The position numbers and the translations under genes were made by a program. The notes beneath the pieces were generated by a model. It was not told the origin of the DNA. It worked only from the letters and a program-made list of their open reading frames with translations, and made no database searches. A DNA stretch of 64,000 nucleotides from Tetracentron sinense (taxonomy: Eukaryota > Streptophyta > Magnoliopsida > Trochodendrales > Trochodendraceae): NCBI GenBank assembly GCA_015143295.1, contig CM026571.1:31896505-31960504 (forward strand). Direction: 5' to 3'. Shown here piece by piece: positions 1-30,906 of the stretch (its first letter is position 1; the number at the start of each line of letters is the position of its first letter).

Positions 1-402
1 TAACATGAATAATCCTTTAAAAAGAGAGAATCAAATTGCCTTACATATTTGTTCAAATGAAGTAAAATTGATTATATTAAATTAATATAGAGGCTAGAGC
101 ACATCTTATTGAGAAATGAATGAAACATGAATCAATCATACATTATCGTTACTCGTTAGTGCACATCTTTGGTCTCTTCTTATTGCATCTCTTATGTACA
201 TTGTTGTTTTTTAAATGTTTTTATTCTAAAAGGTGTATTAACATCTATTTTAAGATTTCCTGAGGTTTCACTGCAAAATTCTATGTTTTGCCCCATTTTT
301 TTTTTACTATTTTCCCAAAAATCACTGATAAACGATGTATCTTCCGATATATCTTTTTTCTACGGCTCAACATGTTGAGCGTTATCGACATTTTGAACCG
401 TG
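1..402. mobile_element. Right part of a CGATAT-type hAT-like element (cut by window start)
   Basis: Positions 1-402 match 16177-16577 closely, including the stretch around TTTTTAAATGTTTTTATTCTAAAA and the terminal CGACATTTTGAACC. The 16.5-kb copy ends a complete element with an 8-bp target duplication, so this is the right-hand portion of another copy whose left end is outside the window. Its end reads CCGTG instead of CCTTG. It lies in the upstream intron (or 5' flank) of the YAK1 gene. Confidence 0.65.
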
Positions 403-654
403 ATCGAGTTGAATAAGTTTTGCTATTGTGAAGAGAGTTGTAGAGAGAAGAGGGAAGAAATGTTACTCATCATTGTTGTTGTCACCGTCGGTGAGAGAAT
501 TGCAGAGATTTAGAGGGAGAGTTCTACTATTAAAGAGGGAGGAAGAAAGCTATTTAATTAAGATGTGAGTTTTCTCTATAATTTTTTTTTATATAAACTA
601 TTTAATTAAAATGTGAGGTGACACCATCAAGGCTACCTGGATCAAATTTCCAGT

Positions 655-745
655 CTGGCGGGGTGGATTCGAACCCCCTACTAGGATGATTTAAAAAAAA
701 AATGGTTTTAACAGATTGAACTACAGCTCCAATTCATTTAATGAC
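655..745 (-). repeat. tRNA-like segment, probable SINE head
   Basis: On the minus strand there is a perfect Pol III B-box, GGTTCGAATCC, about 35 bases after an A-box-like TAGTTCAATCTG, with a CCACCCCGCCA-like tRNA end. An oligo-A run interrupts the body and I cannot fold a full cloverleaf. It is either a tRNA-derived SINE head or a tRNA pseudogene. Confidence 0.35.
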
Positions 746-767
746 TCAACATTTGAGCATTTTGAAT

Positions 768-1332
768 TGATGTACATGTGCTTCACATGTCAGAATTGTG
801 TGGTGTGGGTCCAAGGAAGAAGCATGGAAAGTTGTTTAGCGTATCTATTCTATATAAAATTGTTGTGGATTGATGTGCATCAGAGTTACAAATCTCGTTC
901 TCTAGTTTTTATCGGCCAAAGTTTTTCTCGGAAGATTTTCAAATCTGAATTATTTTCAGGTGTTTTTTGCCTAAATCTCAGCAATGATTAAAAATATATA
1001 TTAAAATTACAAAAAATAATAATAAATATCACCAATTTATAAATTCAACAAACCAACAATATTGGGTAGTTCTTGCGATATTTTTAAAATATCGGCTAAA
1101 TCTCGCTATATATACGGGATAAAAATAGAAAATAGTATTTCTCGCGAGATTGTTAAAATATCGCAATGAAAATGGAGTTTTAACTTTAGATGTTTTCCTC
1201 GGGTTTTCTCAGGAGAAACTGGGTATTTCTCAGGAGATTTGTAAGAATGATGTGCATGTGCTTCACATGTTAGAATTGTGTGGTGAGTCAAAGGAAGAAG
1301 CATGCAAAGTTGTTTTTATCTTTCCTATATAA
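768..1332. repeat. Pair of ~80-bp direct repeats
   Basis: 768-857 and 1249-1332 share GTGCTTCACATGT, AGAATTGTGTGGTG, AAGGAAGAAGCATG and end in CTATATAAAA, with only scattered differences and a spacing of about 480 bp. This could be the terminal repeats of a small decayed element or a local duplication. No TG..CA ends or target duplication were found. Confidence 0.45.
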
Positions 1333-4252
1333 AACTTGGATTCAGTATGTGATTTTAGCTTAAAACTCTTAAATTCTTAATCTTGAAGGAATGCTTACAT
1401 ATTACTAGTTGAGGCAGCACGTGCTAGTAGTAAATATGAAAATTAAAATTTTAAGATTGGAATGAAATTGATTTCTTCAAAAATTTGATTTTGATCATCA
1501 ACTAAATAACATATGAAGAACCAAATCTTAATTGCGTAGGGCTAAGAAATTGAAAAGGCTTTGCTTTGACAATGAGAATAAGACACAAAAATTTAGGAAA
1601 GCTATTATTATCAACAGTAAGGGGTGTCAGGCATGTCCAAAGAGAAAATTACACATCTGGATTTAGCATTGTTCTTATTTTTAGCTACTCAGGGTATAGC
1701 TGATACGGTATGGCTCGTGATAGAAAAGGGTAAGAAATTAGTGATTTCTATACTATATTTCTTTTCTTCTCCACTGAACTGGAACTATTTTGATAGGATA
1801 TCTAAATAATAGAAATCTAAATGCAAAAAAAATAGAAAAATACATTGATAAGAACGAATGATACAAACAATTAATATATAGAAAAATTACCAAATCATTT
1901 CAAATGTCACAATCTAATGCAAATAAATTATGTATTTTTAACATTATTAAATCTAAATAAACCCAATAGATCATATAATTAAATTTGTAAGGTTAATTGT
2001 TTTTATTTTAAACTCAAGAATATGAACTCAATTAATTCTCAAACCCCAATATTATGCACAAAATAAATGAACTCAATTAATCCCAAATGTTAAGTAAAAA
2101 ATAAACTCAATTAATCATCAAACCCTAAAATAAACCATTTCTTGATGTTAACAATTCATTTGATTTTGTATTTATTGGTAGGATTTTTTTGAAATGTTTA
2201 TGTTAATCCCAAGAACAGTTGCATATCAGATAGAATTTAATTGACTTACCAAAAATTAAAAATTACAAAGAAATTCCCAATGAAAGCTAAACAATAACAA
2301 AGCACCATTTCCGTACCTCTCTACTTACTCTCTTTCAAATCAATATTGTCCAGTTCCATCGACATCATCAAAGACGCAAATGAGAGCCTTATTGTTAACA
2401 AAGACTACATTACCATTACATATATCAAGCATGTGCTGTCACCAACAGGAAGACCAAAATCAAATTCCATGAACCTATCTTTGGCCGCAAATTGTGATGT
2501 CTATATTTCCCATTTCTATCTATATTGGAGAAGAAAGGATATGAGTAGTGTTGTTATATTGCATGGGGGGTGGTAACAACTCCACCTATTAACCATTAGC
2601 CGTGGCAGCCACTTGAATGACTCCTGTGAGCATTGATCTGGTTACCTTCCGATTATCTGGACACATGGCACTCATGATGACACTGGAAAGTATTTTAAAG
2701 GATGGGAATAGAAGAGGCGGTGGGAAAAAAACAGGATGAGAACAAAGAGGAATTGGTGTAACTGGAATGCTCTTTTTAGTCTCGAGCACCATATCATAAG
2801 AATTATGGATAGTTATGGAATAAAAGTTCGATGAAAACTTTTGGAAAATAGTGAAGTTACGCTCTTTTTATTAGGTTATAGACATAAATAAAGTTATTAA
2901 CATGTAACTGGAATGCTGCTTTAGTCTCGAGCACCACAACTCAATTGGTTGATATCTGCACTCAAATCATGTGTGTCTTTTTTGTCTTACCCCATCCAAG
3001 ACAAAACAAGCATGGTTTTACATTTCCCTCAAAACTTTGAAATTTCACCGAAATTTTACCAGTTCGCCACCCTACTGAAATGATACCCATGACATTCTCA
3101 AATTTGTTACAAAGATTTCAAAAATACCGGCTGATGTTTCGCACTTCGCACAATGTCACGAAAGATTGTGTAATCTCTGCAATAAAATTACAAGATTTTC
3201 AAAAATTTGGTTGAAATATTGTTAAATTTCTGCCAAACACCCATTTGGTCGAACCCACAAAACTCCTTTTTAAAAATCTTTTGTTTTATGTTGGTGTTTT
3301 TTTACAATTTTTTTATTCTCATTATGTTGTTTTGTTCATATTATTTGGCTTGTTTTAGCTGTATTACATATAAAAAAATCAGATATATGTAACTAAGATG
3401 CAGTTAAGTTTAGAGAGAAAATTTTAAGGTGAATTGAATAGCTTGGGGAGACATGCATTTTACCTTAATTATTAATGTTTGGGTCATAGGAAATGTTTTG
3501 GTAGAAATAATGCACCATTTACTTTTTCTTATTTTTTTTTTCAAAAGTAATTAGAAAACAAAAACATATTTGCGGGTGATAGATATAAGAGAGAAATGCA
3601 ATGGCTGATTATTTCAGGACATTAATCTTTGTAATTGAGAAATTTTGATTATTTCAGTCCATTGATTTAGTAATTAGAGAATTATAATAATATTTCAATT
3701 TGAAAATTATACTTTTATTAATCTGATAAATTAGGATACTTTTTTATTGCACTAATTGAATTCATTTACTGATGTTATGACAATTGGATGTACATACAAT
3801 TATTGATTTAGATGTCAGAGTATCTAATTATGCCCATCAATGACTAGTTTTGCCTCCTAAAACTTATGTCACATGATTGTGTTTGTAGTATTTTTCAGTG
3901 TGAGTGTGTAATCATGTCTCTTCTAACATATCCCCAAATACCATTGAATATTCCATGTTTTTCAAAAATCTTCTGAATTGTTTCCCAACTATTGCGAAGT
4001 ATTACACCAAATAAAAGATTTCTCATGAAATGTCCTGTTTCCTCCATGCGAAATCTTTCACAAATAAATGTTTAAACCGGAAACCGGAGGTTTTACTTAT
4101 CGCATTGAGCATACTCATAAATCATAATTCCTGAGGTTATTAATACGAAATTGCATATTCATCACAGGAAGAAGATTGTTCCCGCACATCCATGTTTAAA
4201 ACTGCTGACAATGGCATTCTTCAGTAAAATGCTTAATAATGTGGTTGTTAAT
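1333..4252. other. AT-rich non-coding stretch
   Basis: Probably intronic, because the YAK1 N-terminal exons are not visible anywhere before 4823. I find no exon resembling the YAK1 N-terminus. A short open frame at 2346-2576 has no recognisable domain. Confidence 0.4.
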
Positions 4253-4463
4253 CAGTGTAGTTAAATATGCGCCTAGGTCCTTGCCTCACCTAGCCAGGAT
4301 CCCTGCCTCCTAATCGGCTAATCCTGATCTAGACAGGCACTCCCAAAAGTTTATAGTCTTAACAGAAAGAGTAAATTTTTGTCGCCTAGGCATCGTCTAA
4401 GCAATGCCTTGCCTAGAGAACCCCCTGTTACCTAGGCATTGCCTGGATGCTTTAACTACACCA
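4253..4463. mobile_element. 211-bp hAT-like MITE with 8-bp target duplication
   Basis: The termini are inverted: the left end is CAGTGTAGTTAAAT and the right end read in reverse is TGGTGTAGTTAAAG. The interior is rich in CCTAGGC and GCCT motifs. The flanks are TTGTTAAT on both sides (4245-4252 and 4464-4471), a perfect 8-bp duplication typical of hAT superfamily insertion. It lies 360 bp upstream of the first visible YAK1 exon, inside the intron. It has no coding capacity. Confidence 0.75.
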
Positions 4464-4793
4464 TTGTTAATCCCCTATTATAGACCTGTATTATTGTGGC
4501 TTCCCAGTTCCTTTAGTTTGATTGTATAACCTATCTGTGGACATTCTGCTTCAATTTGCATTACTGCATATTGTGGCCCTGCACTAGAAAATTAATAGAA
4601 ATAAGCCAGAGGAGTGAATCTGAAGAAAAAACTGGTGATGTTGGTATACAATTAAGTAATGGTAGTATGCGATGGTTTCTTACAATATTGAAGTTCAAAT
4701 TGACTTTGTAATATATCAGGTTAATTCCATTTAGCCTGTCAATGATTTAATTTAATCTAGTTTCAAGGATTTGATTTAGTCCTCCTAGATTAA

Positions 4794-23707
<18,914 letters not shown>

Positions 23708-24789
23708 TGTGGACGCTAGCCCAGTTTAGTGGCTGGGAGGGATTATGTATTCATTGTTGGCAAGGAAATTTCTACTCTATAGTTCTTTCCATCTTGTGGG
23801 CTTTGTCCAATCTGTGGAAATCATCTTCCGGATCATGTTGATCCATTGTGCTTTCATAAATAATATTAATGATTATGGCACCAATATATTCTTGGCACTT
23901 CGCGTGCGATCAGTCTATCTGCTATTTAATCTCTTCAAGGGCTTTCATTCTCGGCACCGGTTACCCAGCTTCTAGATTTGTGATGACCCCTCCCCTTGTG
24001 TGCTAATCTTGAATTTCCTCTCTATTTGTTGAAGGAATGGTCTTTGGCCTGGTTCTTAAGATACACAATAAATATGGACAAGAATACTCAGTGGTGGGTT
24101 CAGGCTGAGGCCAAATGACAGGAGGTATCTGAAAGGTAATGCATCTACATGTTTATTTGACTCTGAAGTTGGAGGGTTCTTTTTAGTGCTTGAAAAATAG
24201 TCTCTGGTGCACATTCTGTTGAATTGTAATTGCAGATCTCCATTGACCCAGTGTATCATCCCTTCTGCCAACTTGATTGTAGGGTCCTAGATCCTGTTGT
24301 AAGCATAATGGTAAGATGGCAGAGAACTGGTGTTGGACATTGGTATTTAATCTTCATGACAAGCCCACTATAATTTGTGGTTTTTGGTATGATTATGACA
24401 AAACTTTGGTTTTACTTATAATATCCCAAGGAAGCACATACAGATGATTTGTTCCATAACCTACGTTAATGGTTTTCTTGATTTGATTGTATTTTCATTC
24501 TACACATTTACCAGTGTTAAGAGTAATTTAGTTTTATTGAAGAGGTTCCAGTCATTATTAAATTCAGGAGAGAAGTACTTTCTTAACCTCTTTTTTTTAA
24601 ATGTATTTCTTGTCTCCCATTTAATGGTTGCAAAAAAAAAAAATGGTTGCAAAAAAAAAAAGAAAAAGAAAAAAGAAGTCTGTCAGTACAAGTGTACTCG
24701 CAAATATAATCCCAACCCGGATCAACATTAGAGATAGAGATGGCTTGGGATTAGAAAATACAAAATAAGCCGAGCAAAATTCTGACCTT
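23708..24789 (+). other. YAK1 3' UTR and downstream spacer
   Basis: After the YAK1 stop the sequence turns AT-rich with no supportable gene. Possible poly(A) signals are AATAAT near 23859 and AATAAA near 24067. A-rich runs lie at 24630-24675. The short open frames here look random. Confidence 0.45.
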
Positions 24790-25270
24790 AGTTTTAGAAA
24801 AAGAATTAAAAAATATTAACCTTAGGTTAACTAACCTAAATCACAGTTAATGCGTGTGCCTATAGGCTGCCATGTATCCCTTTTAACACACACTAACTGT
24901 GATTAAAATTTATTCACCATGGGTTCATCGTGGTTTTTAGAAAAAAAAATTGAAAAAATTATTAACCTTGGGTTGACTAACCTTAACCATAGTTAATGTG
25001 CCAATCTATTGGTTGCCACGTCTCTTTCAACACCCATTAAGTGTGGTTAAGATTCACTCACCCCTAGGGTTCATTCATCTACCCTTGGTTTTTAGAAAAA
25101 AAATTGAAAAAAATATTAACCTTAGGTTGATTAATCTAAACCATAGTTAATGCGTGCACCCACAAGTTGCCTCGTGTCCCTTATAACACCCACTAACTGT
25201 GGTTAAGATTTTCTCACCATTAGGTTCATCTATCTACCCTGATTTATAAAAATAAATAACTCTTAAATTA
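24790..25270. repeat. Tandem array of ~155-bp units, TTAACC-type
   Basis: Three units, each with ATTAACCTTAGGTTGACTAACC, CATAGTTAATG, CCCTTTTAACACCCACTAAC, TGTGGTTAAGATTCACTCACC and a GGTTTTTAGAAAAAAA run. Related to the array inside the hAT element at 15.1-15.56 kb. No coding frame. Confidence 0.65.
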
Positions 25271-25587
25271 GTAAACTTTAACTAAGGTTAAAAGTGATTA
25301 AAATGACGTGTTAAGAGGAGAGGCGTCCGACTACCGTCGGGCGGAACGAGGACGCGTAACGAAGCAGTCCCCATTTATTTAATTGAATAGTTTTCAATAT
25401 ATTGGTAAAAAACGACCAGTGAATGTTACCATGTTTACTTTGAACTTACCAAATTTAGTGAACAATGTTCCTACTCTCTGTTTTCTGAAATGGAAGGCTG
25501 CGATCTACTAATTCGTGACGATATTGTATTTTTGGTTAAATGTATTTAGCATGGATTTGCGCAGCAGCCCGTTACAACGGGCATCAT

Positions 25588-26007
25588 AGAGCATTCCTAG
25601 CAGCCCTTATTTTGGTGAGCCAAAACACAAAAAAAAAGCAAAAACACGTCTCCAGCAACCTTCAAAGTAACCATTTTGGTTTGGTCGGTGTACAGTACTC
25701 ACCTAACCAAATATTTCTCTTCCTTCCTTTTTGTGGTCCCACATAAATCATAAATAATGTTTCTCTCCCTTCCTTTGTTGTGGTCCCACACAAATATAAT
25801 AAAATAATGTTGCTCTCTCCCTTCCTTTTTTGTTTTCCCACTCAAATAATAAAATAATGTTTCTCTCTCCCTTGTTTTTTTTTTTTGTTACATTGGTGAG
25901 GCTAGTGGGAGTGTTTTAAAAAAGTGGATAGCCAAAATAAAAAAAAGTGAGTTTTGGCTATTTTAGTGAGTAAAATTTGGTGAGGCTGCTATGACAGTAG
26001 ATGCTCT
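25588..26007. mobile_element. MITE-like element with AGAGCAT...AGCAGCC inverted ends
   Basis: Left end AGAGCATTCCTAGCAGCC. Right end, reversed, AGAGCATCTACTGTCATAGCAGCC, followed on both sides inward by GGTGAG and GGCTATTTT/GCCAAAAC blocks. The interior (25690-25880) is a tandem run of about 57-bp units with CTCTCCCTTCC and AAATAATGTT. No unambiguous target duplication. Confidence 0.45.
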
Positions 26008-26062
26008 TATTGGCCTACATCAATAAAATAAAAAATAATGATTCAAAAGAGGAATATATATA

Positions 26063-26603
26063 TACTACTATAATATAAAGAAATAAGACTTTTCTCTTTA
26101 CTCTCCAAAGTTCAATCCCTCGAATCTCATAAGTTCTATTTTAGAAATGACATGTGGCTTTTCTCTTTAATCTCCACCGTTCAAATTTGGGACCAACTAT
26201 TTCATACTAGAGTCCTCTCTATCTCCACTATTATAGACTCCTCTCTTATCTCAAACTCTTATAGGTTTGGGACCCACTATCTCATCCTAGAGCCCTATAT
26301 ATCTCCACTATTGTAGAGTTCTCTCTAATTTCCAACTCTTGGGTGTATTAATTTAAGTTTAATACTAAGAAACTTATGATTTTCTTATAAATGTTATTAA
26401 AATAATAATAAATTATTATTATAAAATTAATTAATTAATACAAATAATAATGCATATCAAATAATAAAAAACTAATACTATTAAAAATAAAAATTTATGA
26501 AATATTCTTAAAGTATATTACTTAATATTTAAATAAATAAATAATATTATTTAAATTTAGATATTCTTAATTATTACCGCGCATCGTACGGGCTCTCTAC
26601 TAA
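26063..26603 (+). mobile_element. Short non-autonomous Helitron
   Basis: Begins TACTACTATAATATAAAG, matching the starts at 26614 and 33549. Ends with the GC-rich hairpin CCGCGCATCGTACGG followed by GCTCTCTACTAA. Helitrons end in a hairpin about 10 bases before CTRR and insert between A and T. Here CTAA is followed by T. The usual 5' TC appears mutated to TA. No Rep/helicase coding. Confidence 0.7.
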
Positions 26604-27929
26604 TATATATATATCTATCTATAATATAAAGAAATAAGTGCCACCTAATCCCTAAGAAATAAGTGCCACCTAACCCCCTCTCTTTGCTTTCCAATCTTTA
26701 ATCCTAGGAATTCTATGAGTTTTATTTTAAGGATTCCACATGACACCCTTCTTTAATCTCAACCGTTAAAATCATTGGAGCGATTTCAGGGAATTGTGAT
26801 AAGAGATGAGTTGTCAAAAAATCGTTTCCTAAATTATCTTATTTATCTCTATCTATCTAACCTTTGACCACACACACATCTCCTACCCACGCATAACTTC
26901 TCCCCTCTCACGTTTCTCTCTCTCCTCTCACTCTACTCACGTCTTTCTCTCCCCTCCAACTCAAGTCTCCCTCTATAGTCTTTGCTCCAACCCACGCATA
27001 AACTCCATTTATATGTTTTTTAATTCTTTCCTTTCCTCCATCATTGCCCAAAAAGAAACCTCACAACCCCATTAAAATCAAGAACCATTTACTAATACGA
27101 AGGACATGTACCTGAGGGCTTCGCCACAGTGACACACTCCTCTGATGATTGTCCTTCTTCCATTTGCGAATGCGCTACTCACTCGCTTCTGTCCCTGTGT
27201 GAAGGTAAGGTAACTAACATCGATTTCTAATCATTTATTCACATGATCTGTAATTTGTTATGTTATTTCTGAATTTTTTTGCTTCATATTTGTTTAGATC
27301 TTTCATCGAATTAATCTTAACTGGAGTGAAAGTATGTCTCTTTTTAATTTTAGAAAGAAAGTTCTTTGGAGGGGGGAGGGGGGGGGCATACATTGAATCC
27401 CAAGATCTGATTAAGATTCTAATTGATTTTATTCAATGAAGGTTGAAATAACATTCACCTTAGCGACTTTGAAATTGTTAAATCAAATCTATGTTAGAAC
27501 AATACTCGCAAAACTTCATAAGTGTCAAGTCTCATTCGCGATCCACACGAACCTTCTTTTTCCTTTAAAGCTTTCTCTAATGGAAGCTAATGACCCTTCC
27601 AAATTCTAACTCTTTAATATTTTTTCTTTGATCCAAGAACCTTTCTTGATCAATCAAGAATCAATCTTGATTTGTCCTTGATTTTCTTCAAGACCAAAAC
27701 AAACTTAGAAGAATAATGGGAGAGAGATGGCCCTACACCCTCAAAGGGAAGAGAGATTTGGGCTTGAGATTAGAGGAGAGGAGAGAGAGCAAAACGTGGA
27801 GAATGGAATAAATCATCCAAGGTGGGCATCCACCAATATATATAGGCTCCTCTTTTGATTGCTTGAATTGTAATCCAATTATAACACCTCAACCTTATTC
27901 TAATCCAATTAGGATTCCTCAATTGTTTC

Positions 27930-30906
27930 TGTAACGACCCCAAAACCTCACATTAGTCATAATGAGACTTTGAGTCCGCTACATTACTTATCCTTGCTTG
28001 GCTTCCATGGCAATAAGACATAACTAAAAGATAATTCTCCCAAAATAGCAACGATAAAATTCTTTCCATAAAAACCTTTTATCTGATATATAATAAACTG
28101 ATAATAATACAAATCCATAAACATAAACTGAAATAACCCTAACATACTCACTATGATCGGATAGAATAAGGTCACCAAATAACAATTAACAGTCTAAGCA
28201 ACATCCTGAAAATAACATAAATCTGAAACAAGACAACTCAGAAAGTAATTACGATCTATTAGCATGGATAACTCTCAAAATCTCTGTCTCCCTCATTTGG
28301 AAGCTCACCTACTTCTTCTTCTTTAAAGTACTCGTCTTCCACCCAAGGAGTTGCTACTGATCCTGTGCTAGACCTGTACGACAATAACAGGTCGACTGAG
28401 CATTGAATACTCAGTGGATATCTAAACTAACCAACCACAGTACAAATATATATCAAATATCCAAATCATGAAAAAATTGTAAAGTCAATAGCAGTTTAAT
28501 ATAACATGAATATAATCAGAGTTCGGAAACATGTGAACATCATGACTTAACTTGACTCGTGTACTTGTGTGACTCTTGAACTTGTGACTCTTGGACTTGT
28601 AACTCTTGAACTTGTACCATGAATGCAATGCATTCTTGTTTTTCCATAAAAATAGTTAATGAGGTCTATGTATTTAGATTCATGAAGGTGCATCGACAGA
28701 AGTGTAAGTCCATTAGAGCTCTTAGATCCCAAATGTCTATGATAATTATCCAGGACTTGAAATCTTATCCATGGAGAGCATCAACGAATACCAGAGCTAC
28801 TTGATTTTCAGGGTCTTTGTAAAACAGTGCAGTGTCCTTATCCTTATACTTATATTTCAGTGTCCTTGTACTTGTATTTCAGTGTTCAGAGTCCTTGTAC
28901 TTATCCTTGTACTTGTTCTTGTCCTTATATTTTAGTATCCAGTGTCCATGCAATGTTCGTGTTCATGCTTGTGTACTAGTGATACTTGTAACTATTACAC
29001 ATGGGCACTTGTACTTGAGTGTTGTGATTAACATCCGACTTTAGTTATCACTTAGATTCCGTCTTCTGTCAAGAAACTCCGCTAAGTTATATCCAATTTT
29101 TAGAGAATTCCCGACACGAAGGACTTCCTCTAAGAATTGGTCTACCCGAATATCAATCACCATGCAACTTGAGTAAACATAATTTATCAAAACATACTTC
29201 ATACCTTGGCAAAATCATGCTAACATTTCTAACATCACTTCTAAGCATAATTCATCATAGCGTATCTTATTATACTTATACAAGCCTTTCAATATCATCA
29301 CTTTCCATACTTAGTGATCTTAGGCATTTCAACAAAAACACATATAATGCATTAATTATGTATACAATGCCCTTCTCATTTTCACATTCCAAAACCATAT
29401 CACTACTCATTCATAAACCACATTCATCTCTTCCAAACCTCACACCAATCCATATATTCATCCATTCTCTATTTTAGCCTATCCACCATTATTTTCATTC
29501 ATTCATAATCCATAAACATAATTCATAATTCAATTTAAGCTTCTAAAATACAAATCCATCCATATCCTTACTTATCATGCAAATCCAACACTAATCCATC
29601 ATTTATCATACTTATTCAATAATCATAATAATTCAAGAGCTAACTTAGAGAGGATATTGACTTAAATTCCTATTTTCATTCTTAAATTCATGCATATTCA
29701 TGTAGATCTCTTGATAATCCATACATATTGTAGTTTAAGCTTACAAAACACCTAAATGAGTTGAGTTAGAAGAGATATCGACCTTAGGGATCCTTCCCTT
29801 GGATCCAAATTGCTTCCAAGATGATTTGGGGAAGATCTCTAAGCTTTCTCCTCCTTCTAAGAGCAATCTCCACCTTCATCAAGCACAACCCTCTTAGAAA
29901 CCCTAGGTTTTCTTTCCCCTTTTGTCAAATTAGGTTAAAAATAGGTAGAATACTCTAAAACCTCAAAATAGGATCTCTATTTATAGCCCCAATGGTTAAA
30001 AAACCTAAAATCCGCGTCTTAAATGAAGCAGGGTCGTGTTATGACGATCGATCGTGAATTTGGACAATCGATCGTCTAAATTTCTGAGGCTAAATCAACT
30101 TTCTGGGCTCTGTACGATCGATCGTCGGTTTGTGACGATCAATAAAGCTGACTGATCTGGAATTTCAGCAAATAAAACATCATAAATCCTACCTTTGACT
30201 TAGCTTAGACTCAAAATATGGACAAACATTAAACATGAACCTTAAAGTGGGTTTCAATACCTTTCTAATGGTTTAAGAATCACTCGATTTCGATAAAAGG
30301 TGAAAAAACTAGAGCTTCCTAAAGTTGAGGGATGTTAAGACATTCCTCTAGATCTTTGGTTTATTTTAATACTCCATCTACCTTGATTCGAACCCCTACT
30401 CTCATCTCATGACTTAACCCCTATATGTTTTAACCTACCTAGGTGATCATCGAACACACACTAACATGCATGAAAGGTCCCGACTTCTTTATGCCTTGCG
30501 CACTAGCACTAACCACATGACTCCCGGAGTTCTACATACATACTTAGGGTGTTTTATACTCTATAATCTTGGATACTTAAAGTACTCGTATCCTCTTGGT
30601 TTAGACTCAACATAAACCTGCATCTAGTCATCATTTCACTAAGAAACACCCAAGACTATAAATAGAGGCATTGACCTCTATAAGCACTATTCACTTAACA
30701 CATAGAGTATGTTTTATACTCTATGTTTGCTTTCCCAAAAACACCTCACACCCCTTGACTCATACACTAAACCCACAAAAAACTCAGGCCATGAGAAAAC
30801 CCTCAAGATAACTAGTTATGCAAGAACACATACATGCAGAAACATTAAAGACTAAAATACCCCTGATAGACTAGGCAATGACATGAAAAAGATTCGGGTC
30901 TCTACA
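27930..30906 (-). mobile_element. 2977-bp solo LTR of a Ty3 (Tekay-like) element
   Basis: On the + strand it starts TGTAACGACCCCAAAACC and ends GGGTCTCTACA, with GTTTC on both sides (27925-27929 and 30907-30911), a perfect 5-bp duplication. It shares with the 37.5-kb and 61.6-kb LTRs the start, the TGAGCAT..ATACTCA block (28397-28413), and ACGATCGATCGT palindromes upstream of a minus-strand TATA box. Minus orientation is inferred from the related full element. An irregular CTTGTACTTGT repeat fills 28555-29015. No gag or pol is inside. Confidence 0.85.
29977..30140 (-). promoter_or_regulatory. LTR promoter: TATA box with upstream ACGATCGATCGT palindromes
   Basis: On the minus strand CTATAAATAG (29977-29986) is a strong TATA box. 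Upstream (30043-30140) lie ACGATCGATCGT twice and related CAATCGATCG and GACGATC motifs. The same layout is found in the 37.5-kb LTR. Confidence 0.5.

Noticed and set aside
1624..1809. Possible upstream YAK1 exon
   Set aside because: The translated sequence does not resemble the YAK1 N-terminus and the downstream phase does not require it.
2346..2792. Possible host gene fragment (open frames at 2346-2576 + and 2589-2792 -)
   Set aside because: No recognisable domain, no splice support, no match to the missing YAK1 N-terminus.
27050..27260. Captured gene exon in the Helitron
   Set aside because: There is a donor-like GAAGGTAAGG and a 5' UTR-like pyrimidine-rich region, but no recognisable protein and no further exon before the nested LTR.
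28832..29477. Hydrophobic frames resembling membrane proteins
   Set aside because: They come from low-complexity CTTGTA repeats and AT-rich sequence within the Ty3 solo LTR.
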